Shown here in pieces: positions 44,380 through 52,718 of a stretch of DNA of 64,000 nt (position 1 is its first letter; the number at the start of each line of letters is the position of its first letter). This stretch comes from Armatimonadota bacterium. Lineage in GTDB: Bacteria > Armatimonadota > Zipacnadia > Zipacnadales > UBA11051. The position numbers and the translations under genes were made by a program. Below the pieces are notes generated by a model. The model did not search any database, was not told where the DNA came from, and worked only from the letters and a program-made list of their open reading frames with translations. The stretch spans positions 16,675 to 80,674 of the forward strand of contig JABLXH010000040.1 of assembly GCA_013178155.1 (NCBI GenBank), in the 5' to 3' direction.

Positions 44380-45179
44380 AAGCCATGCCTCCCTTCGGCA
44401 GCCAGCAGTGCCGCCCCCAGGGCGCCTGTCATCTGCGGCGCCCCTGGTCGCAACAGAGCTACGCCAAGAGCCGCGGCCAGAGCCGTGGCCACTGGGTCGT
44501 TCAATGCTACGCCGCCCGTGAAGGCCACGGGTGGCTGTAAGCCGAGTCGCCACACCAGCGCCGCCACCCGCTGGGCGACGGCGGCACACAGGCCAGCAGC
44601 CACGTCCGCAGGCGGCGTCCCCTGGGCCAGCAGACCCACAACCTCACTCTCCGCGAAAACAGTGCACGTGCTGCTGATCTGAGCGGGACACCCGGAGTGC
44701 TCCGCCAGCTCAACGAAGCCCGCGAGGTCAGTGCCGAGCGCTGCTGCCATGACCTCCAGGAAACGCCCGGTACCCGCCGCGCAGCGGTCGTTCATCTCGA
44801 AGTCCAGCACTCGTCCCCCCTGGTCCAGGACAATGGCCTTGCTGTCCTGGCCGCCCACATCCACCACCGTACGCACTTGCGGCAGTAAGTGATGTACCCC
44901 ACGAGCATGACAGGTAATCTCAGTAATTCTTCCAGAAATGAGACTGACTGCGCCCCGCCCGTACCCAGTGCCGACCACGGTGGTCACATCATCCGGCTGG
45001 AGACCCGCCTGGGCCAGGGCTTCGCGCAGTGCCCTTTCCCCGGCTTCTTCGGGGTTCGTCGTCCCGGTCACCAGAGCCTGACCAAGGACGCGCAACGAGG
45101 ATACGGCAAGCACCACCGCTTTGGCGGTCAGGGAGCCGATGTCCAGACCGCAGACGATTGCGTCCCGGTCCGGTTTCAC
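44370..45179 (-). CDS. BcrAD/BadFG-type 2-hydroxyacyl-CoA dehydratase activase (orphan)
   Basis: 269 residues of the ASKHA fold. CGLDIGSLTAKAVVLAVSSL is the phosphate-1 motif, VVDVGGQDSKAIVLDQGGRV the adenosine side, and NDRCAAGTGRFLE and STCTVFAESEVVGLL give the two Cys that hold an inter-subunit [4Fe-4S] in HgdC-type activases. These proteins drive ATP-dependent electron transfer into 2-hydroxyacyl-CoA or benzoyl-CoA reductases. No dehydratase subunit is in the window. GTG 45179 overlaps the permease stop (GTGA); ATG 45197 is an alternative. A maturation or redox role is unproven. Confidence 0.85.
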   Translation of the reverse strand: MKPDRDAIVCGLDIGSLTAKAVVLAVSSLRVLGQALVTGTTNPEEAGERALREALAQAGLQPDDVTTVVGTGYGRGAVSLISGRITEITCHARGVHHLLPQVRTVVDVGGQDSKAIVLDQGGRVLDFEMNDRCAAGTGRFLEVMAAALGTDLAGFVELAEHSGCPAQISSTCTVFAESEVVGLLAQGTPPADVAAGLCAAVAQRVAALVWRLGLQPPVAFTGGVALNDPVATALAAALGVALLRPGAPQMTGALGAALLAAEGRHGFCA

Positions 45180-46648
45180 CGCAGGAAGCAAAGCCATAGC
45201 CAAAGAGTGCAGACGACCAGGGCCACGAGAGTCACGGGAACCCCATACTTCATGAAGCGCACGAAGCTGATCTCGTGTCCCGAGCGGGCGGCGAGACCCG
45301 CGACCACGACGTTGGCGGAGGCGCCGACCAGCGTGAAGTTGCCACCCAGGCAGGCCCCGAGAGACAAGGCCCACCACAATGGCAATACGTCCGGCGCGTG
45401 CGCGGCTTCCAGCACGGAACCAGCCTCTGGGTGGAGTCCACGGGCAAGGCTGTGGATCAGGGCGGCCATGGTCGCCACAAACGGAATGTTGTCCACGATG
45501 CCCGAGGCTACGGCGGAGAACCATAGCACCAGCAGTGTCATGGCGGCGAGGTTGCCGCTGGTCAGCGTCAGAATGGCCTGCCCCAGCATGGCCACCACAC
45601 CCGCCTTGACGAGGGCACCAACCATGATGAAGAGGCCTATGAAAAAGAAAATGGTGCTCCACTCCACCTGGTGCAGAGCCTCTTCCGGTCCGCCGTGATG
45701 CAGCAGCAGCAACAGCGCCGCCCCTCCCAGAGCGACCGTACCCGGCTCCAGGCCCAGGAGACTGTGGAGAAAGAAGCCCAACAAGGTCAGGGAGATAACC
45801 ACCAGCGCCCGGCGGAGCAGCTTGATGTCCGTGATCGCCTTGCTTTCGTCAAGGGTCAGGACGCTGGCCTTGCGCTCCGCCGGCACCTGGATGCGTCTGC
45901 CCAGGACAAGGCGGATCCCTATTAGCATGATGATCATCAGCGCCAGCACCGGCGGGCCGTCATACCGCAGGAAATCCGTGAAGGGAATCCCGGCTGATGA
46001 GGCTATCATGATGTTTGGCGGGTCGCCGATCAAGGTCGCTGTGCCGCCGATGTTGCTGGCCAGGACAACGCAGATCAGACAGGGCACCGGGCTGACTTTG
46101 AGCGCATCAAAGACGAGGATGGCAACCGGCGCGATCAGAAGGACAGTGGTGACATTGTCCAGCAGGGCCGAGAGGACAGCCGTGATGGCGCACATGACGA
46201 TGATGATGCTGACTGGCTCACCACGGACGACCTTGGCCGCCTTGATCGCCAGCCAGTGGAAAACGCCGGTATGGCGGGTGATGTTGACGATGATCATCAT
46301 GCTGATGAGCAGAAAGATGGTGTTCCAGTCAACGCCCTCGATCTCACCGGCGCCGTGGAGCGCTTCGTGCTGTTCAATGAGCCCCGTCAGCAGCATGACT
46401 GCCGCTCCGCCCAGGGCGACTGTTGTCTTGTGGATGCGCTCCGAGGCGATAAGACCGTAAGCGAGGAGGAAGATGACCGTGGTGGCCGCCTGGGACGGCG
46501 TCATACACGTCAGGCGCAGGGCCACGTAGACCACGAGGGCCGCCGCTCCGAACACGACCCCCAGGCCTGAGGGAACCCGGAAGCGCTTGAGGGCAAGGGC
46601 TACCAGCGCTGCGGTCAGTATGGCGGCGGATGATTCCCAGGCCGTCAT
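45176..46648 (-). CDS. ArsB/NhaD (ion transporter) superfamily permease
   Basis: 490 residues with about 11-12 hydrophobic helices. Two internal repeats are visible, each with the D-N-N-T or similar half-site (ALLDNVTTVLLIAPVAI, and SGIVDNIPFVATMAALIH) and GGTATLIGDPPNIMIAS / CLGGNFTLVGASANVVVAG. The fold serves arsenite, Na+/H+ or dicarboxylate transport (ArsB, NhaD, P protein, CitM). No arsenic genes are near, so substrate is open. ATG 46648 overlaps the CBS gene stop (ATGA). Confidence 0.85.
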   Translation of the reverse strand: MTAWESSAAILTAALVALALKRFRVPSGLGVVFGAAALVVYVALRLTCMTPSQAATTVIFLLAYGLIASERIHKTTVALGGAAVMLLTGLIEQHEALHGAGEIEGVDWNTIFLLISMMIIVNITRHTGVFHWLAIKAAKVVRGEPVSIIIVMCAITAVLSALLDNVTTVLLIAPVAILVFDALKVSPVPCLICVVLASNIGGTATLIGDPPNIMIASSAGIPFTDFLRYDGPPVLALMIIMLIGIRLVLGRRIQVPAERKASVLTLDESKAITDIKLLRRALVVISLTLLGFFLHSLLGLEPGTVALGGAALLLLLHHGGPEEALHQVEWSTIFFFIGLFIMVGALVKAGVVAMLGQAILTLTSGNLAAMTLLVLWFSAVASGIVDNIPFVATMAALIHSLARGLHPEAGSVLEAAHAPDVLPLWWALSLGACLGGNFTLVGASANVVVAGLAARSGHEISFVRFMKYGVPVTLVALVVCTLWLWLCFLR

Positions 46649-47112
46649 GACCGGACGCCTGCCGCACCGTCGTCGGTCACCACCGCCCTCAGCAGATCAA
46701 GGCGGGAGATGACCCCCGGAAGCCTGCCGCCGGAGACCACTGGGAGGCACACCGTCTCGCATTGCGCCAGGCCCCGAATTGCCTCGATGAGCGAGTTAGT
46801 GGGCTCTACGACCTCGTCGGGGTCCAGTCGCGCCACGCTGGAGACAGGGAGGGAAGAGATGGCGCTGAAGTGTACGCACTGGTCGGCCACAGCATCTGGG
46901 ATGAAGCTGTAGTCCTCGACACCGCCCAGATGCTGCGGCAGCATCAGGCGCGGGGTCTCGGCCACCGACAGCACTCCGACGTGGAATCCATCGGCGTGGG
47001 ACACCGGCAGAGCCCCGCACGCTGAGGTGAGCAAGCGGTCTACGATCTCCCCAATCGTGTCCGCGGGGCTCACCGAGCCGTGGCCTTTCTTCATCAAGTC
47101 GGCGGCAGTCAT
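46645..47112 (-). CDS. Tandem CBS-domain protein
   Basis: 155 residues that fold as two CBS motifs (MTAADLMKKGHGSVSPADTI to LPVSHADGFHVGVLSVAETP; then SSVARLDPDEVVEPTNSLIE to LPVVSGGRLPGVISRLDLLR). CBS pairs bind adenine nucleotides and often regulate the neighbouring transporter. The ATGA overlap with the permease supports a regulatory subunit role. It is the first gene of the long run and has a clear promoter. Confidence 0.9.
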   Translation of the reverse strand: MTAADLMKKGHGSVSPADTIGEIVDRLLTSACGALPVSHADGFHVGVLSVAETPRLMLPQHLGGVEDYSFIPDAVADQCVHFSAISSLPVSSVARLDPDEVVEPTNSLIEAIRGLAQCETVCLPVVSGGRLPGVISRLDLLRAVVTDDGAAGVRS

Positions 47113-47147
47113 CGTGTGTTCCGGCTTTCGTGGACTGACCGGGCGCG

Positions 47148-47177
47148 ATTATAGCAGTCAGCGGAGACCGAGGTCAA
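47148..47177 (-). promoter_or_regulatory. Promoter of the 11-gene minus-strand run (CBS to EamA)
   Basis: Minus strand: TTGACC (47172-47177), an 18-nt spacer and TATAAT (47148-47153), 36 nt upstream of the CBS-protein ATG. It is the only clear promoter before the 13-kb co-directional block. Confidence 0.82.
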
Positions 47178-47213
47178 CGCGAACCGGCTGTAGCACGAGT
47201 CGGCAGAAAGATC

Positions 47214-48947
47214 TCACTCGGGGCAAGTTGCGTCGGGTTCGCTGTCTCGCCCGGCCTTGGCCTCCTCTTCACCTACCGGAACGATCACGGGCAGCACCAT
47301 CGGCCGTCGCTCGGTCAGGTCATACAGGAGTCGGCTGACGGACGACCTGACCAGGGCGTAGAGCGCCTCGAAATCCCGTTCGCCGGTGGCGGCGTACTCG
47401 CGTGCCAGCGATACCAGATGGTCCTGGACCTGCCGGACGAGCTCGGTCGCCTCATCCATGTAGACAAAGCCCCGCGAGTAGATCTCGGGCGTCGCCAGCA
47501 GCTCACCACTCGTTCGGTCCACGACCAGCACCGGGAGGAAGATTCCCTCCTGCGAGAGCAGTTGCCGATCGCTGAGCACCACATCACCCACGTCACCGAT
47601 GCCAAGACCATCCACATTGACCGATCCGGCAGGCACGTTCGGACCCCGATAGGCCTTGCCCTGGCGAAACTCCAGCGAGGCCCCGGGCCCGAGCAGGAAG
47701 ATATGGTCCGTGGCCATTCCCATCTCCACGGCCAGGTCGCGGTAGAGCGAAAGGTGTCGCTGATCGCCATGGATGGGCACGGCGTACCGCGGTCGGGTGA
47801 GGGAGATCATCAGCCGCAGCTCATCCTGATAGGCGTGGCCGGAGGCATGGACCCCCTCTTCGGTCCCGTAGAGCACCTTCGCACCCAGGCCAAACAGGCG
47901 GTTGATCGTGCGCCAGATGAGAGACTCGTTGCCCGGGATGGGTGTCGCGGACATCACGACCGTGTCACCTGGCACGATGCGCACCTGCTTGTGGGCGCGT
48001 CGCGACATGCGGGCCAGGGCGGACAGCGGCTCGCCCTGGCTACCGGTGGTCACGATCACCACCTGCCGAGGCTCGAACTCGTCAATCTCCTCGATCGCTA
48101 CCACCGACCCTTCGGGCATGTCGAGGTAGCCGAGTCGCGCTGCGGTGGCGGCGATGCGCTCCATGCTCCGCCCGGTGATAGCCACTACCCGCTCGCAGGC
48201 GATGGCCTGGTTGATGATCTGCTGCACCCGCCCAACGTTGGAGGCGAAGGTGGTGACGATTACCCGCCCGGACGCCTCCCGCATGATGCGTCGCAGGTTC
48301 TCGCCGACGACACGCTCCGAGGGCGAATGGCCGGGACGCTCGACGTTGGTGCAGTCGCAGACCAGACACATAACCCCCTCGGCGCCGAGCTGGGCCAGAC
48401 GCTGGTAGTCGGCCCCGGGGCCGCGAATGGGCGTGTAGTCGAACTTGAAGTCGCCGGAGAACAGGATCGTGCCGGCAGCAGTCCGCACGGCCAGCCCGAC
48501 GGCGTCTGGAATACTGTGGCTGACCCGGACGACCTCCACGTGGAACGGGCCTACGCTGGCTGTTTGGCCGGGCTCGATCTGAATGAACTCCGAACCCGGC
48601 AACGGGTCGAACTCCTGCAGCTTGGCCTCCAGCAGTCCCAGCGTGAGCCGGGTTCCATAGACCCGGGCAGGGACAAGCTCAAGCAGGTACGGCAGAGCGC
48701 CCATATGGTCCTCATGCGCATGGGTGAGGACGACACCGACCAGCCCCGAGGCGTTCTCCAGCAGGTAGGTCATGTCTGGCAGGATCAGATCAACGCCGGG
48801 GTGATCCTCGTCGGGAAACATCAGACCGCAGTCCACCACCAGCAGAGAGTCGCCCTGCTGCAGCACGGTCATATTCTTGCCGATATCGCCCATGCCGCCC
48901 AATGAGATGAGTCTCACGGCATCAGGCAATGGTGCGCGTATGCTCAT
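47214..48947 (-). CDS. rnj: Ribonuclease J
   Basis: 577 residues of the beta-CASP metallo-beta-lactamase family. LISLGGMGDIGKNMTVLQ, VVDCGLMFPDEDHPGVDLIL, LTHAHEDHMGALPYLL (HxHxDH metal site), ILFSGDFKFDYTP and TTFASNVGRVQQIINQA are clear. RNase J does 5'-3' exo- and endonucleolytic RNA decay. ATG 48947 with GGGGAG 8 nt before it is preferred over GTG 48956. It is preceded by a type-4 UDG and dapA in the same direction. Confidence 0.95.
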   Translation of the reverse strand: MSIRAPLPDAVRLISLGGMGDIGKNMTVLQQGDSLLVVDCGLMFPDEDHPGVDLILPDMTYLLENASGLVGVVLTHAHEDHMGALPYLLELVPARVYGTRLTLGLLEAKLQEFDPLPGSEFIQIEPGQTASVGPFHVEVVRVSHSIPDAVGLAVRTAAGTILFSGDFKFDYTPIRGPGADYQRLAQLGAEGVMCLVCDCTNVERPGHSPSERVVGENLRRIMREASGRVIVTTFASNVGRVQQIINQAIACERVVAITGRSMERIAATAARLGYLDMPEGSVVAIEEIDEFEPRQVVIVTTGSQGEPLSALARMSRRAHKQVRIVPGDTVVMSATPIPGNESLIWRTINRLFGLGAKVLYGTEEGVHASGHAYQDELRLMISLTRPRYAVPIHGDQRHLSLYRDLAVEMGMATDHIFLLGPGASLEFRQGKAYRGPNVPAGSVNVDGLGIGDVGDVVLSDRQLLSQEGIFLPVLVVDRTSGELLATPEIYSRGFVYMDEATELVRQVQDHLVSLAREYAATGERDFEALYALVRSSVSRLLYDLTERRPMVLPVIVPVGEEEAKAGRDSEPDATCPE

Positions 48948-49007
48948 CGGGTTCACTCCCCTGGGGGCCGGAAGAACACGAGCGTTCTCACGTGGCGAGG
49001 GTTGCCT

Positions 49008-49574
49008 TCACAGGGCGCTGCGCAGCAACTGGCCCAGGCGTCGCATGTCCGCCACCAGAGTGTCGGCCAGCGACGCCTGATGCAGCGCCGCCGCCGGATG
49101 GTAAAGAGGCACGTAGACCATGCCGTCGCGCTCCTGCGGAACCCCGTGCACCTTGGAAATGGCGGCCGTAGGATCCATCAGGGCCTGGGTCGCCGGGCGG
49201 CCCAGCAGACAGACGAAGCGGGGGTTGAGCAGGGCGATCTGCGCATCGAGGTAGGGTCGGCAGGCGGCCATCTCGTCTGGTGCGGGGACACGGTTGCCAG
49301 GGGGACGGCACTTCACCAGATTGGTGATGAAGACATCAGACCGCTCGAGCCCCGCTTCGTGCAGCAGACGTGTCAGCAACTGCCCGGCCGCGCCGACGAA
49401 GGGACGCCCGCTGAGGTCTTCCTGCTCGCCCGGGCCCTCGCCGATGAGCATCACCCTGGCGCCCACAGGCCCCTCGCCCGGCACCGTCTGCGTCCGCGTG
49501 GCCGCCAGCCGGCACTTGTCGCACCGGGCGATCTCACCCGCCAGTTCATCCAGCATGGCCGCCACGTCATCCAT
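49008..49574 (-). CDS. Type 4 uracil-DNA glycosylase
   Basis: 188 residues. LIGEGPGEQEDLSGRPFVGAAGQLL is the water-activating motif, and the Fe-S Cys set is visible: CDKC near the N-terminus, VKCRPP and ACRPYL. VPLYHPAAAL is the later uracil-DNA motif. It excises uracil from DNA for base excision repair. ATG 49574 follows the dapA stop by 34 nt. Normal family length. Confidence 0.93.
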   Translation of the reverse strand: MDDVAAMLDELAGEIARCDKCRLAATRTQTVPGEGPVGARVMLIGEGPGEQEDLSGRPFVGAAGQLLTRLLHEAGLERSDVFITNLVKCRPPGNRVPAPDEMAACRPYLDAQIALLNPRFVCLLGRPATQALMDPTAAISKVHGVPQERDGMVYVPLYHPAAALHQASLADTLVADMRRLGQLLRSAL

Positions 49575-49608
49575 AGGCTCTCTGCATCCTCGTTGAAGCC
49601 GACGACGG

Positions 49609-50496
49609 CTAGATCAGGCCCAACCCGGCGCACGCGGACCGCAGCGTCTGGGTGTCCGCTTCGCTGGCGGGCACCAGGGGTAGCCGCAGTCCACCGGCGG
49701 GAACACCGATCAACTCCAGGCCGCGCTTGACGCAGGCCGGATTGCCCGAAGGCAGGAAGCACGCACGGAAGAGGGGCGCAAGCTCCTGGTGCATCCGGGC
49801 CGCCTCGTGAACCTCACCAGCCTCAAACCGCCGGATCATCTCAGCGATCTTGTTTCCCGCCAAATGCGAGGCAACACTGATGACACCCACACACCCTACG
49901 GCCAACATGGGGAGCGTCAATCCGTCCTCGCCCGAGTAGACCTCGAATCCGGCCGGCGCTCCGGCGCAGATCGCCGTGATCTGCTCGAAGTCGCCCCCGG
50001 CCTCCTTGAGCGCCACAACGTTAGGCATCTCCTGGGCCAGCCGCAGCACCGTCGCGGCCTCGATGTTCTTGCTGGTCCGTCCGGGGACGTTATACAGCAC
50101 GACCGGCAGACTTGTCTCCTGGGCGATGGCCCGGAAATGCTGGTAGAAACCCTCCTGCGAGGGCTTGTTGTAATAGGGCCCTGTCAGCATTACCCCATCC
50201 AGACCCATGCCCTCCACGGCCCGCGTCAGCTCTATGCTATCGGCTGTGTTGTTTGAGCCAGTGCCGGCGATCACCGTGGCGCGGTCACCGGTCACGAGCT
50301 TCACCTCGCGAAACAGCTCCAGCTTCTCGTCCTTGCTGAGCGTGGGAGCCTCTCCGGTCGTGCCGGCAACGACCAGGCCATCGGAGCCGGTAGCCAGCAA
50401 GTGCTCGACCAGACGCCCCACTGCCCGCAGGTCGAGGCATCCTTCGGAGTCAAATGGCGTCACCATGGCGGTCAGAACACGGCCGAAGCGTGGCAT
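49609..50496 (-). CDS. dapA: 4-hydroxy-tetrahydrodipicolinate synthase
   Basis: 295 residues. GRVLTAMVTPFDSEGCLDL, GTTGEAPTLSKDEKLELF, GLDGVMLTGPYYNKPSQEGF, VVLYNVPGRTSKN (Tyr) and NVVALKEAGGD (Schiff-base Lys) are DapA blocks. It condenses pyruvate and aspartate semialdehyde for lysine/diaminopimelate. ATG 50496 has AGGAGG 6 nt upstream. Related DapA-type sugar-acid aldolases share the fold, but the G-T-T-G-E motif and conserved Tyr/Lys suit lysine synthesis. It follows the AAPKK protein gene and a hairpin. Confidence 0.9.
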   Translation of the reverse strand: MPRFGRVLTAMVTPFDSEGCLDLRAVGRLVEHLLATGSDGLVVAGTTGEAPTLSKDEKLELFREVKLVTGDRATVIAGTGSNNTADSIELTRAVEGMGLDGVMLTGPYYNKPSQEGFYQHFRAIAQETSLPVVLYNVPGRTSKNIEAATVLRLAQEMPNVVALKEAGGDFEQITAICAGAPAGFEVYSGEDGLTLPMLAVGCVGVISVASHLAGNKIAEMIRRFEAGEVHEAARMHQELAPLFRACFLPSGNPACVKRGLELIGVPAGGLRLPLVPASEADTQTLRSACAGLGLI

Positions 50497-50638
50497 ATCT
50501 GAACCTCCTGCGAGAGGGATGCTTGCGGAAACGAGGCCGGTGTGGGGCTTGTCTTCGCCGTCGGGGTCTGGACTACCTGCAGTTACTGCGGTCAGCCGTG
50601 GAACCGTTGCTCTGTAGTCGGGGAGCGAAGACATGACA

Positions 50639-50663
50639 GAGCCGCCGGACACCCCGGCGGCTC
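50639..50663 (-). terminator. Hairpin between AAPKK gene and dapA
   Basis: Minus strand GAGCCGCCGG pairs with CCGGCGGCTC (10 bp) over a 5-nt loop, followed by TGTCATGTCTT. It could terminate the AAPKK transcript or attenuate dapA. Confidence 0.55.
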
Positions 50664-50746
50664 ATCCCATGAGCTTACCGCTTTGATTGGAACGCTGCCA
50701 CTCCAGAGAATGGGCGGTACGCGCCCGCCGGCGCCACCAGTGGGCT

Positions 50747-50965
50747 CTACTTCTTGGGCGCGGCCTTCTTTGGCGCTGCCTTCTTCGGTGCAGCCTTCTT
50801 CGGTGCGGCCTTCTTCGGCGCGGCCTTCTTCGGTGCGGCCTTCTTCGGCGCGGCCTTCTTCGGCTCTGCCTTCTTGGGAGCTGCCTTCTTCGGTGCGGCT
50901 TTCTTCGGTGCTGCCTTCTTCGGTGCTGCCTTCTTCTCCGCTGCTGCACAACACGACTTCGCCAT
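50747..50965 (-). CDS. Lysine/alanine/proline-rich AAPKK-repeat protein (histone H1-like)
   Basis: 72 residues: MAKSCCAAAEKK followed by twelve 5-residue units AAPKK, one of them AEPKK. About 26 Lys give a strongly basic chain of low complexity, like the C-terminal tail of eukaryotic H1 and bacterial HctB or AlgP-like proteins, so DNA or RNA binding is likely. Two adjacent Cys near the N-terminus could dimerise or bind metal. AAGGGAG precedes the ATG at a good distance. An AT-rich consensus promoter is at 51020-51049. No folded domain is present. Function is inferred. Confidence 0.8.
   Translation of the reverse strand: MAKSCCAAAEKKAAPKKAAPKKAAPKKAAPKKAEPKKAAPKKAAPKKAAPKKAAPKKAAPKKAAPKKAAPKK
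50750..50929 (-). repeat. Twelve in-frame 15-bp tandem repeats (AAPKK)
   Basis: The 180-bp coding repeat has unit length 15 bp. The copies differ mainly at synonymous third positions, such as gcc/gca/gcg and tct/ttc counterparts, so the protein repeat is conserved more than the DNA. Confidence 0.9.
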
Positions 50966-51019
50966 GGAGAACGCTCCCTTCGCACGATCGTTGCCGAGCG
51001 CGGCAAGCTGTTGCGCTTG

Positions 51020-51049
51020 TATATAGCACTTTGACTAAAAGTATGTCAA
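51020..51049 (-). promoter_or_regulatory. AT-rich promoter of the AAPKK gene
   Basis: Minus strand TTGACA (51044-51049), an 18-nt spacer and TATATA (51020-51025). TTGAC and GTCAA arms separated by 9 nt (51031-51049) overlap the -35 and could be an operator. It lies in an AT-rich island unusual for this genome. Confidence 0.8.
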
Positions 51050-51162
51050 CAATTTGGGCGCCATACTTGCACAATTCTTTACACTATCTTGCTTCTTCTG
51101 CGCTCGCCCGCTGCCGATTCGTCGCCTGCCCGCAGTCCCCACCCCCACCCTGCGGCGGTCGC

Positions 51163-52689
51163 TCAGTGGAGGTCGGAAAGCCGGCCGAAACTGGTCTTCA
51201 GCGTTGCGTACAGGGAACGATACAACTCGTACCCTGCTGCGTACGTTCGCACACTCTGGGGATCGGGAGCCAGCGTCTCCACCACCCGGATCGTCTCGCG
51301 GCACGCTGTCACGACATCGGGATAGACGCCGGCACCGACGCCAGCCAGCAGGGCCGCGCCGAAAGCAGCCCCTTCATCCACATTGATGACACACATCTCA
51401 CGCCCGGTCACGTCTGCCTGGATCTGCCGCCACAGCCGGCTCCGGGCGCCGCCACCGGAGACGCGCACCTGGGGCATCTCCACACCCAGCGCTGCGATAA
51501 GCTCAAAGGAGTCGCGCAGGCCGTAGGCCACGCCCTCCAGCACCGCGCGCGCCAGGTGTCGGCGCTCGTGGTTCAGTCCGAGACCGAGGAACACGCCACG
51601 CGCGTGCGGGTCGGGGTACGGGGTTCTCTCGCCGGTGAGGTACGGCAGGAAGATCAGGCCCTCGCTCCCTGGCCGGACACGCTCGGCCTCGGCCGTCATG
51701 AGCTCGTAGGGGTCAACGCCGAGCTGCTCGCTGACCGACTTCTCCTGGGCGAAAACGGTGTCGCGAAGCCACCGCAGCGACCCGCCTGCCGAGAGCATCA
51801 CTCCCATCACATGCCACTTGCCGGGCACAGCGTGGCAGAAGGTGTGGGTGCGCAGCTTGGGATCCATGAGCGGGGCATCAAGGTGCGCGAACACCACGCC
51901 CGAGGTGCCGGTCGTGCAGGACACCGCGCCGCTTTCAACAATACCGTTACCGACGCCACCCGCCGCCTGGTCGCCTCCGCCACCGACCACCGGGGTCCCG
52001 GCCCGCAGGCCGGTTAGCTCGGCGATGGCGGGAGTGATGGCGCCGCTGATCTCCGGCGACTCATAGACCGGCGGAAACCACTCCCGCGGCAACTGGAGAC
52101 GATCCAGCACCACCTCTGACCAACGCCGCTCAGGGACGTTGAGCAGCGCAGTGCCTGAGGCGTCGGATACCTCTGTCGCGAACTCGCCTGTGAGCCGGTA
52201 GCGCACGAAGTCCTTGGGCAACAGCACCTGCCGAACGCGTTCATACCTCTCGGGCTCGTTGTCGCGCAACCAGATGATCTTGGGCGCCTGGAAGCCCGTG
52301 AGGACCGGATTGCACGTTTCGGCCACCAGGCGTTTCTTCCCCACGGTGGCGGTGATGCTGTCACACTGGGCCGCAGTGCGCTGGTCATTCCACAGGATGG
52401 CCGGGCGGATGACCTGGCCTGCCGCGTCCAGGAACACCGATCCGTGCATCTGCCCCGAAAGGCCGATGCCGGCGATCCGGTCCGCCTTCACGCCGGTCTT
52501 GGCGAGGACTTCACGGATGGTGGCAACAGTAGCCTGCCACCAGTCCTCTGGTTCCTGTTCGGTCCAGCCGGGCCGGGGCGAGTACAACGGGTACTCGCCC
52601 ACGGCCTTGCCCACCAGCTTCCCTTTATGGTCCACCAGTATGGTCTTGGTCCCACTGGTGCCGACGTCTATGCCCAGAAGGTAAGGCAT
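51163..52689 (-). CDS. xylB: Xylulokinase
   Basis: 508 residues of the FGGY family. LLGIDVGTSGTKTILVDHKG, GLSGQMHGSVFLDAAGQVIR, ILWNDQRTAAQCDSI, GGGGDQAAGGVGNGIV and RVSGGGARSRLWRQIQADV match XylB blocks closely. It makes xylulose-5-phosphate from xylulose. AGGAGG lies 7 nt before ATG 52689. It is the last gene of a five-gene minus-strand sugar unit starting at 56137. Confidence 0.92.
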   Translation of the reverse strand: MPYLLGIDVGTSGTKTILVDHKGKLVGKAVGEYPLYSPRPGWTEQEPEDWWQATVATIREVLAKTGVKADRIAGIGLSGQMHGSVFLDAAGQVIRPAILWNDQRTAAQCDSITATVGKKRLVAETCNPVLTGFQAPKIIWLRDNEPERYERVRQVLLPKDFVRYRLTGEFATEVSDASGTALLNVPERRWSEVVLDRLQLPREWFPPVYESPEISGAITPAIAELTGLRAGTPVVGGGGDQAAGGVGNGIVESGAVSCTTGTSGVVFAHLDAPLMDPKLRTHTFCHAVPGKWHVMGVMLSAGGSLRWLRDTVFAQEKSVSEQLGVDPYELMTAEAERVRPGSEGLIFLPYLTGERTPYPDPHARGVFLGLGLNHERRHLARAVLEGVAYGLRDSFELIAALGVEMPQVRVSGGGARSRLWRQIQADVTGREMCVINVDEGAAFGAALLAGVGAGVYPDVVTACRETIRVVETLAPDPQSVRTYAAGYELYRSLYATLKTSFGRLSDLH

Positions 52690-52718
52690 GGTCGCCCCTC
52701 CTGCAGGTATGGCTCTGG

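Noticed and set aside
47418..48905. Plus-strand frame of about 495 codons
   Set aside because: Antisense to RNase J, with no family pattern.
50497..50652. N-terminal extension of dapA
   Set aside because: It crosses a hairpin and lacks family similarity, and AGGAGG marks ATG 50496.
50750..50929. CRISPR-like tandem repeat
   Set aside because: Unit is 15 bp without spacers, in frame, and codes AAPKK. It is a coding tandem repeat.
50542..52017. Plus-strand frame of about 490 codons through the AAPKK region and xylB
   Set aside because: Antisense to xylB and the AAPKK repeat; Ser/Pro low-complexity is produced by the repeat.
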